Shown here: positions 10,947 through 22,560 of the stretch, piece after piece | Layout of the letters: every line of letters starts with the position of its first letter | Numbering within the stretch: the first letter of the stretch is position 1 | Assembly (NCBI GenBank): GCA_015478945.1 | Contig: JABUQX010018587.1 | Coordinates: 2,501 to 45,000, forward strand | Source: Trachelipus rathkii | Taxonomy: Eukaryota > Arthropoda > Malacostraca > Isopoda > Trachelipodidae | Reading direction: 5' to 3' | DNA length: 42,500 bases | Notes under the pieces: model-generated | The model's database searches: none | The model's input: only the letters and a program-made list of their open reading frames with translations | What the model was told of the DNA's origin: nothing | Translations under genes and position numbers: made by a program

Positions 10947-11889
10947 TCGTAAAAGTTATCAGTTTAAAGTTTAAACAATTAACAATTAATAATAATAATA
11001 AATGTCAACGAGAAATTTAAATGAATGCGGTCCTTGAAAAAGTGTGAAAGGCGTGGATAGTTGTTAGCTGACCAACCAAGGGTGCAAATGACCTCTTAGG
11101 GTGAATTAATGGAGGTCTGATGAAATTAGACAGCTTCAAGTCTTAGCCCTCAGATAACCGTGCCTTAATTTGATCTTATTTTGCAACAAGAAAGAGAAAG
11201 TAGAATTTTTTAGAATAAATGCCACCGTGAAAGGTCTTTTGACCTTTTTAAATATTGGAAGCATTTTCCTCTTATTTATTATTCTCCTTCGTTTCCTCAC
11301 ACTCTTTCGTATCGATGCGAGGTCAAGTTCTGTTTTTCTCCTATTTTAGAATTTTATTCTTACTATCAGGGGCCAGTTTGTGAATTGGTGTTGTGGAGCT
11401 GAAGGTCTTCGTAAAGCCGAGCTGCAATATTTTTTTTTTCGGGGGGGAGGGGGGGGGGTTTGGCCGGAGCAATAAAATGTGAAAATCACTATAAAAATGA
11501 AGGGGTCCGGGGACAAAGCCAGGCAAATTTAACTTGCTGGAGTCAGTTAAAAATATACACCCTCTGCAACACTGCTTGCTACAGACTGGTTATTTCTTTC
11601 TTGACTTTTTCACCCAGTTCAAAAAATAATCATATATTTTTCTTTGATTTTTGATTTTTTTTTCTATTTAATTTCATTTCAGCGTCTCCTCTTCCATTTA
11701 TGTACTCGCAACATGTACAAATTAATTGTATCATTGTGGATCGTATCAATGCTTAATTGCTAAAAGAATTTATGGCTATTTTATTTCAAGAAAGAATAAA
11801 AATTGATCGAAGGACAGAAAATTATTGTAAGGTATTTCTTTATTCAATAAAAGATAGTAACAAAGTTACCCTTTTATTAAGATAAATAT

Positions 11890-12360
11890 ACTCAGCATTA
11901 TTTTATTCATATCATCTGCAATAGTATTTTTTTTTTTTAATATGTCCTACTCTCCCAAAATTTGATGTGCAAACCGAGAGCTTATTTTTCTTTTCTAGCA
12001 TCCAAAACTTCTATCCATTCATCCATTCACAACTGTCAACTTCCTATCATTCGCATCTTAGTAACGTCTATTTCTTTTCAACTGCAGTAATTGTTCAACA
12101 AAAATTATTCTGGCGCCTATTGGTAATCAACGAGCTGGTATTTCAACAGTAGTCCTATTTTAGACCTCTTGTGCCATTAATGCGAACTACCTTTCTTACT
12201 CCCTTCTCATATTTAAACTTTTCGCATTCAGATAAGAAGTCCCGTCCAATGACAATTCAAAGATGGAAATATCTGGAATTTAAAATAAAGTGCTGAGCCA
12301 ATTGCTTTGCACAACAGCAAAACAAACAAACTCTCGTTACTAGTACATGTGTGTATTGGA
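11890..12360. other. Unassigned sequence, faint retroelement protease-like trace
   Basis: Normal-complexity DNA without a usable ORF. On the minus strand around 12270-12190 one frame reads VIGRDFLSECEKF, which recalls the 'I-G-RDFL' segment near the end of retrotransposon aspartic proteases. No active-site D-S/T-G was found in an appropriate position and the following frame is broken, so I give this little weight. Confidence 0.2.
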
Positions 12361-12364
12361 AATT

Positions 12365-13245
<881 letters not shown>

Positions 13246-13486
13246 CCTCTCCATTTTTTATACGTACTACCCAACGTATCGCTGATCTCTCTTATGGGAG
13301 TCTCCCCAGTTTTCTGCTAAATCCTGGTGGTTATCGAGCTGTTGTCTCTGTGCGAATCTTATGTGCCTATCTTGCCCTCCTTCCCCTGTGGGTGAGGGTA
13401 TAGGTCAAAAACATGTTGTTCTCACCTTTCTCTAAGCCGCCTATTGTTGGGGACCCGAACCTTGATTATTTATATATGATATTTAT

Positions 13487-13519
<33 letters not shown>

Positions 13520-13610
13520 ATATATATATATATAATATATATATATATTTATATATATATATATATATATATTATTAATAATATATTATATATATATAAT
13601 ATATATTTCT
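13246..13610. other. Unassigned 220-bp segment then (AT)n
   Basis: 13246-13465 is GC-richer complex DNA with no gene or element I recognise. 13470-13608 is an (AT)n tract. Confidence 0.5.
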
Positions 13611-13619
13611 TTTTTCTTT

Positions 13620-14635
13620 CTTTACTACCTCTTCTTCCAAGCCTGGGATAAGGTGCGCTACAAAGCATCGGAAAAGGAAGCAGTAGGAGCGTATGACAAA
13701 ATGTCGAAAAGAAAGCCGCAGCCTTACGCCCCCTCTGTACCATAATTTGTGAAAACTCGTCACAGACAGAATCCACCCTAGCGCTTCATGGGACCGCGAC
13801 GGGCTCTCACTATGGTAAATCGTCAATCGTAAGGGTTATACCGCTGGCCCAGGTTGGGCCACAACCATACCCCATAGAAAACCCCGCCATTCTCTCTATC
13901 ATGCACCTTTATTCTCGCTCTGCCAACTCACATTTCTCCTTCAGACATTCGTTCACCGACTCGATCCATTTTCTCTTCGGTCTCCCAGCACCGGTCGGTT
14001 CCCAAAACCTCACCACTATCCATCCGCTTTTAAACAACGACTATCAGGTCTGCCTTTCACTGACCAACACCATCTCAACATACTTTCATTTGTTCTCTCA
14101 TATTACCCCTTTCTTCCACCACACAACTCTCTAAACGTTCTTACTCATTTTATTAATTCTTACTCACACTAGCATGCTCCCAGATTGTCCATCTGAACAC
14201 ATTGAACTTAGATCTATACTTCTTATTCAGACCATAGTTCAACTACTATAACATAACACAGGTAACAAACATACCCTATGTAAACTCTAGCGCACTCAAG
14301 AGTTAGTCCTTTACATTCACCAACGATTTAATTGCCACAGCCACCTTCCCTTGCCATTCCACAACTTTCCTACTACACTTGATTATCCGTTCCCTTCTCA
14401 TCAACACATACCCTAAACTCTCTCTCACTCAGCACACTCCTCGCCTCCGCTCGCTCCACGCCCGCATCTAACATAACTACACCCCTGAGAACGGATGTTA
14501 CTCACAACACATTAACATTACTCTTATTACGTTTACTTTCAACCCTTCCTTTTACGCACCCTGCCAAAATCTCTTACCAATCCTACTCAAACTTCTTCAG
14601 ATTCGCCCACAAGAACCAAATCATCCGTCATATAT
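13620..14635 (-). pseudogene. RTE/endonuclease-RT-type LINE remnant, C-terminal part
   Basis: Minus-strand remnant of a LINE reverse transcriptase of the kind whose C-terminus carries a 'RG-RP-WLD-V' block. At the 5' side (14625 to 14592) it reads DDLVLVGESEE, fitting the family's 'FADD-VLV-ESEE-L' with the catalytic Asp pair just at the edge of the (AT)n tract, then KEGLKVNV. At the 3' side (about 13975 to 13883) it reads GTDRCWETEEKMDRVGE and KVHDREN, fitting the 'GRP-KRW-D-V' and 'V-DR-W' motifs that close the family. The stretch in between keeps the expected length but is full of stops. Everything upstream of the DD box is missing, cut off by the (AT)n array starting near 14633. Strongly C+T-biased on the plus strand. 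Exact clade is uncertain. Confidence 0.58.
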
Positions 14636-14909
14636 ATATTATATATATTATTATATATAATATATTATAACATTTATATATTATATATATTATATATTAT
14701 AAAGCCTAGTGGTATCGAGATATATATTAATAGTATATTACTATAATTATATATATTGTATATATATATATAATTATATATATATATATATAGCTATATA
14801 TTATATCAGTATATAGTATATACTATTTATGAAATACATATATATATATATATCCTACTATATATAATTATATATAATATTTATTATATTATGTATATAT
14901 ATATATATT

Positions 14910-14945
<36 letters not shown>

Positions 14946-14999
14946 AGTATATATTATATATATTATATATTAATTATAGTAATAATATATTATATATAT

Positions 15000-15031
<32 letters not shown>

Positions 15032-15117
15032 GTAATATATATATTAACTATATATATATATATTATCCTATATAATATTATTATATATTATATCTATTAT
15101 ATATAAATATATATATA

Positions 15118-15169
<52 letters not shown>

Positions 15170-15311
15170 ATATATAATATATATAATTATAGTATATTTA
15201 TATCTATATATTATATATATTATATATATTATTATATTATATATATATTATATATATATATATATGTATATATATTATATAGTAATATATATATATTAAT
15301 ATAATTAATAA
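14633..15311. repeat. Long degenerate (AT)n tract, ~680 bp
   Basis: TATATA/TATTATA repeats with only sparse single-base interruptions and a ~20-bp non-AT island near 14702. Neighbouring sequence to 15505 is A+T-rich without features. Confidence 0.93.
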
Positions 15312-15503
15312 GAGCATTTTTCCAATAATAGGTATATTAAGCAAATTTATTCAGTAATAAATTCTCATCAATCTTTTTCACAAAAAATAATTTTTATTTT
15401 TACCTAAACATTAAAATGTCAAAAATTTATTCCTAATCTCTTGTACATTTATAAAAAATAAATAAAATTTTATTGTTATTTTAATAAAATTCATAAAAAC
15501 TTA

Positions 15504-15505
<2 letters not shown>

Positions 15506-15569
<64 letters not shown>

Positions 15570-15731
15570 TCTCTCTTCTTTCTCTCTCTCTCTTTATCTA
15601 TCTCGTCTCTCTCTTCTCTCAGGCCTGTCTCGTGTCCTTTCTCTCTCTCCTTCTCTCTCCTCTCACAGTCTCTCTTCGGTTCTCCTCCACTCTTCTTGTC
15701 CTTCTCTCCCCGAGCTCTCTCTCTCTCTCTC

Positions 15732-15764
<33 letters not shown>
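15506..15764 (+). repeat. (CT)n microsatellite, ~260 bp
   Basis: Pure CT runs at both ends (15506-15566 and about 15714-15764) around a pyrimidine-rich interrupted middle. The R/E-rich minus-strand frames here are artefacts. 15765-16038 is unassigned complex DNA. Confidence 0.95.
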
Positions 15765-15767
<3 letters not shown>

Positions 15768-16038
15768 AAATCCATTCTGTTAAAAAATTTGTGCCTAGGT
15801 TAAATCTAGATAATAGTACTTGGTTCATATAATGCTAATAGAACAATGCTTATCACAATAATATTTCTTGTTGTATTAAAATGACAAACACTAATTTTGA
15901 ATTTTGACCTGTAACTTCTCCAATTTAATAGATCTCATTTACATGAACTGTTCTTTTCCAGAGAGGAAATTCTCCCAGAGCCTTCAATATTTTTACTACA
16001 GTTCTAATTAATTTCCATAATTTATAATAATGTGTGGG

Positions 16039-16237
16039 TTTTTTTTTTTTTTTTTACAGATAACACCACTCACGGACATGGCCCTAATCTAGGGGGGGGG
16101 GTGTACTCAATTAACATCCGAGAAGAACAAACAAACCCAATTAGAGAATAGCTCCCATTCTCTCATCCGACCAGTTACGAACCTGTGACCCTCGCTATGT
16201 TTGGCGATTGCTCTACCACAGAGCTACCGGGCCCTTT
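16039..16237 (-). mobile_element. tRNA-derived SINE with poly(A) tail
   Basis: Read on the minus strand, the element starts at 16237 with a tRNA-like head (GGGCCCGGTAGCTC...). A good RNA polymerase III A box (TAGCTCTGTGGTAGAGC, 16226 to 16210) is followed by a B box (GGTTCGTAACT, 16183 to 16173; consensus GGTTCGANNCC). A ~110-base tRNA-unrelated body follows, including a G/C homopolymer at about 16092-16101. It ends in a 17-base poly(A) tail, seen as the T run 16039-16055. Head, body and tail in that order are the hallmark of a SINE, which would rely on a partner LINE for retrotransposition. No clear target-site duplication is visible; the 5' side runs straight into an (AT)n tract. Confidence 0.68.
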
Positions 16238-16278
16238 TATATAAATATATATAGAATACCAAATATATATATATATAC

Positions 16279-16352
<74 letters not shown>

Positions 16353-16353
16353 T

Positions 16354-16400
<47 letters not shown>
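16238..16400. repeat. (AT)n tract at the SINE 5' end
   Basis: Nearly pure TA repeat directly abutting the SINE head. 16401-16640 beyond it is A+T-rich with CATTA-type spacing and no gene. Confidence 0.9.
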
Positions 16401-16402
<2 letters not shown>

Positions 16403-16759
16403 CATGAATATATACATGTACACACACTCACCAAACATATACAAATTATTATTATGTCATTATTAACATTATTAATTAATATCACTAACATTATCGTTGA
16501 CTACATTAAAATTACTACCTTCATTGACACTAGCACTACTATCAATAACATATTACTAATTATTAACACTATCACTATTATCTTTAACATTATTATTTGG
16601 ACTAATTATAACACATAACACCTTTACAACTTACATATGTAGCCCTTGATGGGAAGAAAAACTAAACATCTGAGGGGGTTCCCAGTCCTTAGAAGATGTT
16701 TGAAATATCACCTTTTAACGGGCAAAGTCCTGAATGTGTTCATTCGAAGTCCAACCTTT

Positions 16760-17014
16760 AAAGGTGGCTCCACACATGCGGAGTTCGTCGTACTCTTTGC
16801 CAAACACCCCATGTGTGTGTATGGGTCATTTATGGCAAAGCTTTGCTCATTTGATTGGTTTGCCAAATACACAAATCTTTTCCATCGCTTGTGGAAAAGT
16901 TTTGTGTATTTGGCAAACCAATCAAATGAGCAAAGCTTTGTCAAAAATGACCCATATACATATGAGGTGTTTAGCAAAGAGTTCGACGAGCTCAGCATGT
17001 GTGGAGCCGCCTTT
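16760..17014. mobile_element. Fold-back MITE, near-perfect 255-bp palindrome
   Basis: Two ~120-base arms in inverted orientation around a centre near 16887. The ends read AAAGGTGGCTCCACAC (16760 on) and GTGTGGAGCCGCCTTT (to 17014). The middle is a TTTTCCA/TGGAAAA stem with a 7-base loop. Arms share long identical stretches such as GGTTTGCCAAATACACAAA against its complement, so they are young or kept similar. Because the DNA is palindromic, both strands give related open frames (about 100-125 residues); these are not genes. I see no convincing target-site duplication, so the transposon superfamily cannot be assigned. Confidence 0.85.
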
Positions 17015-17039
17015 GCTGAGTAGATTTAAAGACCTATTT

Positions 17040-18655
17040 ATCAATGTCTAAATTTTTAAAAATTGCCAAAAAAAAAAAATATTGAGTAAAGAATAGGTTT
17101 CATCTGTTTTAATGCTACACACACCTCAGTTGAAATTCATAAATTTAATAATAATTTTTAATATTTTATCAATTTAAAATCGAGATATTTTAATCCAAAT
17201 TTATCATTTAATTTCTGATATTTTCATATTTTTAATGTTCACTTATTTACTGTACAAATTTCTCAAAAGCAAATCTTCTCTTCTTTCTCAAAACCAGATG
17301 GTAAAACCAAAATTTGCCTTGTAATAAGGTAAATTTTGGTAAAACGTTCTCCAGATTTATATTTTCTTCCTCCTTCCTTTACTTTCTTCTTCTGATTTCT
17401 TCCCTTTCCTTCAATTTTATGTGCGACTTGTCCGAACGACATCTAGGAGCTCTATTTGGATTAGGTCTCTGTGAAATGTATCTTCCACTTTCACATGTGC
17501 CTTAGGTCGTGTCTAAACCAATAATGTGTTCAATCTCAAAATGTATCATTCTGTCAACTTCTCTCCTCTGTCTTTCCTGACTCCTAGTAACTATGGGCCC
17601 GTTACATATAACATTTGCAGCAACTTCTCCATACCAAAGACTACATCATGCTGCTCACATTGATTATAGCTCTATATTCTTACCTAAATAACTTGCTCAT
17701 TTCCACTTCATGCATAATGCTACATTCTAGGAGAGCAACGGTGAAATATATATGCAAATTTTAAATGAAATTCCTTCTATTCGAGCTAGTAGAAATCGCG
17801 GGACCAAAACGATACAGTATTCCATCATGCACTTTCCCACTTATCATGTCAAAACAAACCCAGCATCATGTTCTGCTGTCCCATCTCCAGCACACACAAA
17901 GGTTCCTCTATTTAACATTTGTTTCCAGATTCTCATCTTAATCCCTTGCGGATTCTCAGACCTAAACATTTTTCATCTCTATTGCTACACTAATCCATTG
18001 TACAGACACATTTACCTCTAAGCTACTACTACTACCTATAAATTTATGTATCGTTGAGCAGTTTCAAGTTTTCTGTTTCAAAATTACTGTAGAAACTCCG
18101 CATTTAAAATCCATGGAAAGGTGTTTGAAATCTCTACTGAGACCTCCTGTCATTCTTCTGACGTTTTTCTGGGTTGCACGAGCAAACAAACAAAGTTAAA
18201 CAGTCAATATTGGCGCACAACGAGGCTGAATGGACGAACGAAATTAGGAATTATGAAGTTAATATTTTATCTCTGCGCTAGTAAATGACGAAACATTCTA
18301 CCACAGGACGTAGCTAAACGGTGAACAAAGCATTTTGTACTGAGCTACTCTGCCTTCAAAACTGTTCTACGATGCCTTTCTTTATTGGGAAGGACGAATA
18401 TCTCGGTCAATTTGATTCCTGACAGGGCTAAAACTTTTTTCCGCTTATAATTGCTAATTTTGTTGGAACAGCTGCTGTGGCTACTTTAATGCTGCTTCGA
18501 TATTGTTATTGAGACTACATATCAGACTATATTGATCGCAGGGAGAGAGAGGTATGGAGGGTATATCTTTCATGTGGAGAAGAGATCAAAGGTTAAAAAC
18601 GATTAGATCCAAGAACCGGTTGGGTCTGGATTATTTATAGTCAAATTATAGCGAT
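17040..18655. other. Unassigned sequence without recognisable genes
   Basis: About 1.6 kb of ordinary-complexity DNA, A+T-rich to 17320, then C+T-biased (17330-18030), then mixed (18050-18650). Open frames are at most about 90 codons with no motif I know. It may contain old repeats or intronic DNA, but nothing supports a specific call. Confidence 0.4.
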
Positions 18656-19660
18656 AAGTTATATAATATATTTACCATATATATATTACAATATCACTCT
18701 ATAGTGAGTGATAATTATAAAAACTATATCTATAGACTATAATATATATACATAATATATTCCTTCTCGATTTAAATCTATAGTATGTTACTCAATAATT
18801 TTTGCTTAGATATATATTTATACTATATAAATATAATATAGTAATAAATATTAATATTATTTATATTATAGTATGATATATATATTATATAAGTATATGT
18901 GTAGTATTATATACTAAAGGATCTTATATACCTAATAGTTATTCTATATAAGTGATATCTATAAAAACGTTTATTTATATATATATTATATAATATATAT
19001 AAATTAATAAGTATTAATTATGGGAGTTATACTGTGAATGTACCAGGTGCGGCATTAACCGCGTTAAGCGTTCAATGTTCATTATTTCCGTTTGAGTTTA
19101 CTTTCGTTCCATGAAAGTCTCTTTTCGTGTAACTTTTAGCTCGCATTTCGTTAATTTCGAGATACAAAAATGTAAACTCGTCTATTGGAACGCTGAGTTC
19201 ATTAAGTAAATTATATTACCCCTAACATCGCTTATAACCGTTAAATTCTCTAGTTTTTACACCGAGTTTTTCTAATTATAAATACTATATATTTCTATAA
19301 TCAGATATATTATAAAAGTTATATTGTCATTAGATTCGATTTCGAGTAAGAGATATTTAACTTTTTTTAGTATGACAAAATTCTTACTAAACGCTCACTT
19401 CGTCGAGACGCGATTTCGAACGATATAATAGTGGGCTGTGTCTATCAGTAGGATCGAAGCATCTGTTATTATCAGGACTTATAGTTATAATTTGTCTATA
19501 GACCACTATGGGGAGTTAGGAAACATAGCGCCTTTGCGTTTATTGAAGGGTAATTGAGGAAGCATTTCAGATCGTGACTGACCAGACAGACCCCACCCCC
19601 TTGACGTTTCGGAATTGCATATAATAATAGCTTTAATTTCATACTACAGCAACTTTCCTC
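18656..19660. other. A+T-rich degenerate repeat then unassigned DNA
   Basis: 18656-19015 is degenerate TATA-rich DNA. 19020-19660 is complex DNA with some CpG but no ORF or motif recognised. The upstream part of the following LINE may extend into the last ~150 bases. Confidence 0.4.
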
Positions 19661-19664
19661 AGTG

Positions 19665-21180
19665 TCTGCGAAAGCAGCCACAATGCTAAAACCTATTCCC
19701 GAAAGAGAGAAGAAGTACGGTGCTACATGATCCTTCTAACTATCGCTTAATAAGCTCTCACTTGTATTCTAGGTAATTAGTATGAATCTTTGGAAACCTG
19801 GTTCTTCACTCTCAGTGTCTAGTACGCCATTGGAATTATTCTTTCTTCCGATCGCTAGTAGGCTCTTTGTGTTCAATAGTTACTGGCGATATACTTTCTA
19901 TTTAACGCGATTTATGGTTTTGTTCCCCTCTTGGGAACTACTGGCAGACTTGCGTAGTTGGCGCTTGACATATCAAAGCATTTGACCGGGTGATCGGCAC
20001 GCATAATTTGCTCTCAGGCTCCCTCCTTGTCCTCCTTCTTTTGCTTATTATGTCCTGCTTTTCTTTCAAGTGCTAAACATCGCTTATGGTGATGGAGCGA
20101 TTTTTCTTCTTTTCTGTCAATGTGGTGTTCCTCAGGGTGTTCCACTCCTACTTTATTCCTACTTTTCATTAATGATCTTCTCTGCTGCTTAACTCTATCC
20201 ACTCATTGGCCGATGTACTCGACGCTTCATCTCTTGCACTCAAATTTAATTCTGGCTCCATCTTTTTTACTCATCTAGAATTCTCTCGTCTTAATACTTT
20301 CCGAGTTCTATTCTCGCAGCTAGATAGAATTTGCGGGTATGCTCTTCACAACTGTGTATGAAACACAATTCTTTAAAAAGTCACTTGACACAAGTTCCGA
20401 TTCAGTTTACTTATAACTTTCCTAACTCTTTTGACGGTTCTCTCGTTCTTCCTGTTGACAATATAAACTCCTTGGCCTTAACATAAAAAAAATGTCTTGG
20501 AAATCCTCACATACAACGGTTGCTGGGGGGCTCAAAGACTGGGAGTGTCTGTTTAGACTGCGCAGACTTTTTTTTCCTCTTCTAAGTTTTCAGCTATACA
20601 AGGGTCTCTCCGGCTTGTATAGGAGACTGTTCTCATATTGGGGGTGCATTCATGTTTACCCGGCTTTTGTGGCAGGGTGAGTCAAAAGCCAAAAGGCTTA
20701 TAAACTGTTGTACTTCTTCAGTTCCTTGAACGTTATGGAAGTCTTTGACGGCGCGATAGTATGGTGTTCACTGGTTTTACTCATTTCTATAGGTGTTGGG
20801 CAAATTCAGCGCGTACACGACTCTTAACAGCTCTAGTACATAACACTAAAGGTGCTAGTATCTACGCAACACGATTTTTTGTTTTGAGATTATGGATGTT
20901 TCTGAGGATCATGGTCATTAAGTTTATTGACTGCTGAGGTTGTCCTTTTTTTTTCCACACCACTTTAGTGTCTTGTGGAACTCTCTTCCTCTCTTCTGTG
21001 TTTCCTGCTGAGATTAAATCCTTCACTTTTAAAGCTTGCGTCTTATGTTAATCTGCGTAATTTGCGCTAATAGTGGATAAGTTTTGCGATGCAAACATTC
21101 CTATGAATGGCTTGCCAGTGAGTTGATTGTAGATACTTGTATTAAAAAGTTTAATAAAAAAATAAAAAAAAAAAATAAGT
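19665..21180 (+). pseudogene. Jockey-like LINE, RT domain to 3' tail
   Basis: The best-preserved LINE in the window, still riddled with frame shifts. In order: a DPSNYR-L motif (about 19727-19749; family 'DPSNYRPISL'); KAFDRV near 19978 (the 'ISKAFDRVWH' motif); CGVPQG at 20121-20138 (family CGVPQGSVLSP); an IND block near 20168; HSLADVLDAS near 20202, where the catalytic YADD is decayed to LADV; and the thumb region MSWKSSHTTVA...LFRLRR (20492 on). Then QLYKGL (20591-20608) with a decayed 'RP-MEYCSHIWG' block follows, then ESKAKRLINCC (about 20682-20712), LWNSLP-like remains and FPAE near 21006. It closes with an A-rich tail at 21143-21176. The 3' ~100 bases are shared with the remnant at 1560-2700, so both belong to one family. 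The 5' half (ORF1, endonuclease) is absent, the usual result of incomplete reverse transcription. Confidence 0.78.
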
Positions 21181-21199
21181 TATAAAAATAAAATTGAAG

Positions 21200-21540
21200 A
21201 CCGTTAACGTTAACGTATTAATCAGTAACGTTCCTTAGCTACATTTTTACCGATAAGCTTTAATGATTAACGGAGAGTTTGATTATTTTTTGTTTAAGCG
21301 ATTAAGAATTAACGACGTTAAATTTCTCATTGAAAGGAAAAATTAATTAACTTTGTATATATTTAACATATATGTTATTAATTATATATATATATATATA
21401 TATTAATTAATATAATATATATATATATTATATATATTAATAATAATATATAAATATTATATATAATATATATATAACTTAATTATAATAATATATAAAT
21501 ATTCATATAGTAATTTATACGTATAATTTATTTACACCGA
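21200..21540. repeat. A+T-rich stretch with (AT)n
   Basis: Follows the LINE tail. (AT)n at about 21370-21500; no coding sign. Confidence 0.8.
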
Positions 21541-22560
21541 TTCAAAATCGGCCAGGGCACTTTTTAAAAGAGGGTTCAAAAATCAAACAAAAATTCAAAA
21601 AGACAAACAGGAGAGTAAAAGCACACAATCTATAACGCATTCCCTCAGGGTAAAATGAGCAGCCGATGAACTATAAGAGTTTAAGGAAGAAGATTAGAAT
21701 CTTGGTTAAAAATAGATGAAAACATAGGAGTTTCAACAAAAAAATGGAGTGGTGGAAAGAAGGAGCACGAAACTGAAAAAGGAACGAAGACACTTGAGTT
21801 GGCATATTCACATAAAAGGTGTATAATGCCGAGAGTAATCTCTTTATATTGTGTTGTAACAGAGATCGGCGCTGTCAAGGCATTGGAAAGAGAATAGAAA
21901 TCAGAAATTTGTCATCAGAATTTTTATATTATAATGCGAAGATATGGTATTGTGTGTAGACTTTTACAGTACTATTAAGACCAATAATCCAATATTTTTT
22001 GCCGTTGCACTTAATCACCCTATCTTGACAAGAGTGTGACACAGGCGAGTGAGGCCTCGTAAGAGTCAGAGGAATTCGAATCAGTAATGGGAAAACAAGG
22101 TTTAAGTCTCTTGTTAAAGCACTGCAGTATCTTCGCAGCAAAAGGATGGTGAACTGGTTATCGACCCACTGTCAGAAAGTATATCCTTTAATAAGGGGCA
22201 GAATAAATATCTTAATAATGAGTACTGAGCCCGAGATCAAATTGACCCAGTAGAGTGTGATCAGATAGACTTTCTGTAGAGGCCATTTTACCAACGATGA
22301 TATGAATAAGATTCCAAGACATTTCTTTTTCAGTCCATAGAGAGTATAGCTCAGTTTCTAGAACTCACTAATAGCAGATTCATGATAGAATATGAAAATT
22401 TGATTCCACCAGCAGTGTCATACGGGAGTAAGAAACAAAGTTAAAGTTGAGTAGGTGTTTTTTTGCGTGGTAATAGTATGAGAGATTAGAAGTTTTATCA
22501 GGAGGAGTTAAATTTAAAGCTAGTCGCAGAGTTATATATAGGATAATATCTATTCCTAAA
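21541..22560. other. Unassigned ~1 kb, purine-biased on plus strand
   Basis: Complex sequence with two minus-strand open frames of 65-70 codons (21681-21878 and 21929-22141) showing no motif I can name. The A+G bias of the plus strand is like that of the decayed LINEs elsewhere in the window, so an old retroelement on the minus strand is possible but unproven. Confidence 0.35.

Larger units (their letters stand above)
9797..11880. repeat. Right arm of the ~4.4 kb imperfect palindrome
   Basis: Inverted partner of 7475-9300. Collinear pairing runs outward from 9797 through the hAT end at 10195. It resumes at about 11010 and continues through the flank to about 11880. The break at 10210-11005 is an ~800-base block of (ATT)n and (GA)n repeats with no equivalent on the left. 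The left flank passes directly from sequence matching 11005 to sequence matching 10215 (a TAAATACATCC-like block next to the hAT end). Confidence 0.88.

Noticed and set aside
10573..10974. 133-codon Arg/Glu-rich ORF and 93-codon Ser/Leu-rich ORF on the other strand
   Set aside because: Both are translations of the (GA)n tract; a dinucleotide repeat free of stops gives such frames automatically.
15491..15828. Arg/Glu-rich minus-strand ORFs
   Set aside because: Translation of the (CT)n tract.
16646..17051. Overlapping 96-125 codon ORFs on both strands
   Set aside because: The 255-bp palindrome makes the two strands nearly identical, so the frames mirror each other; no known domain.
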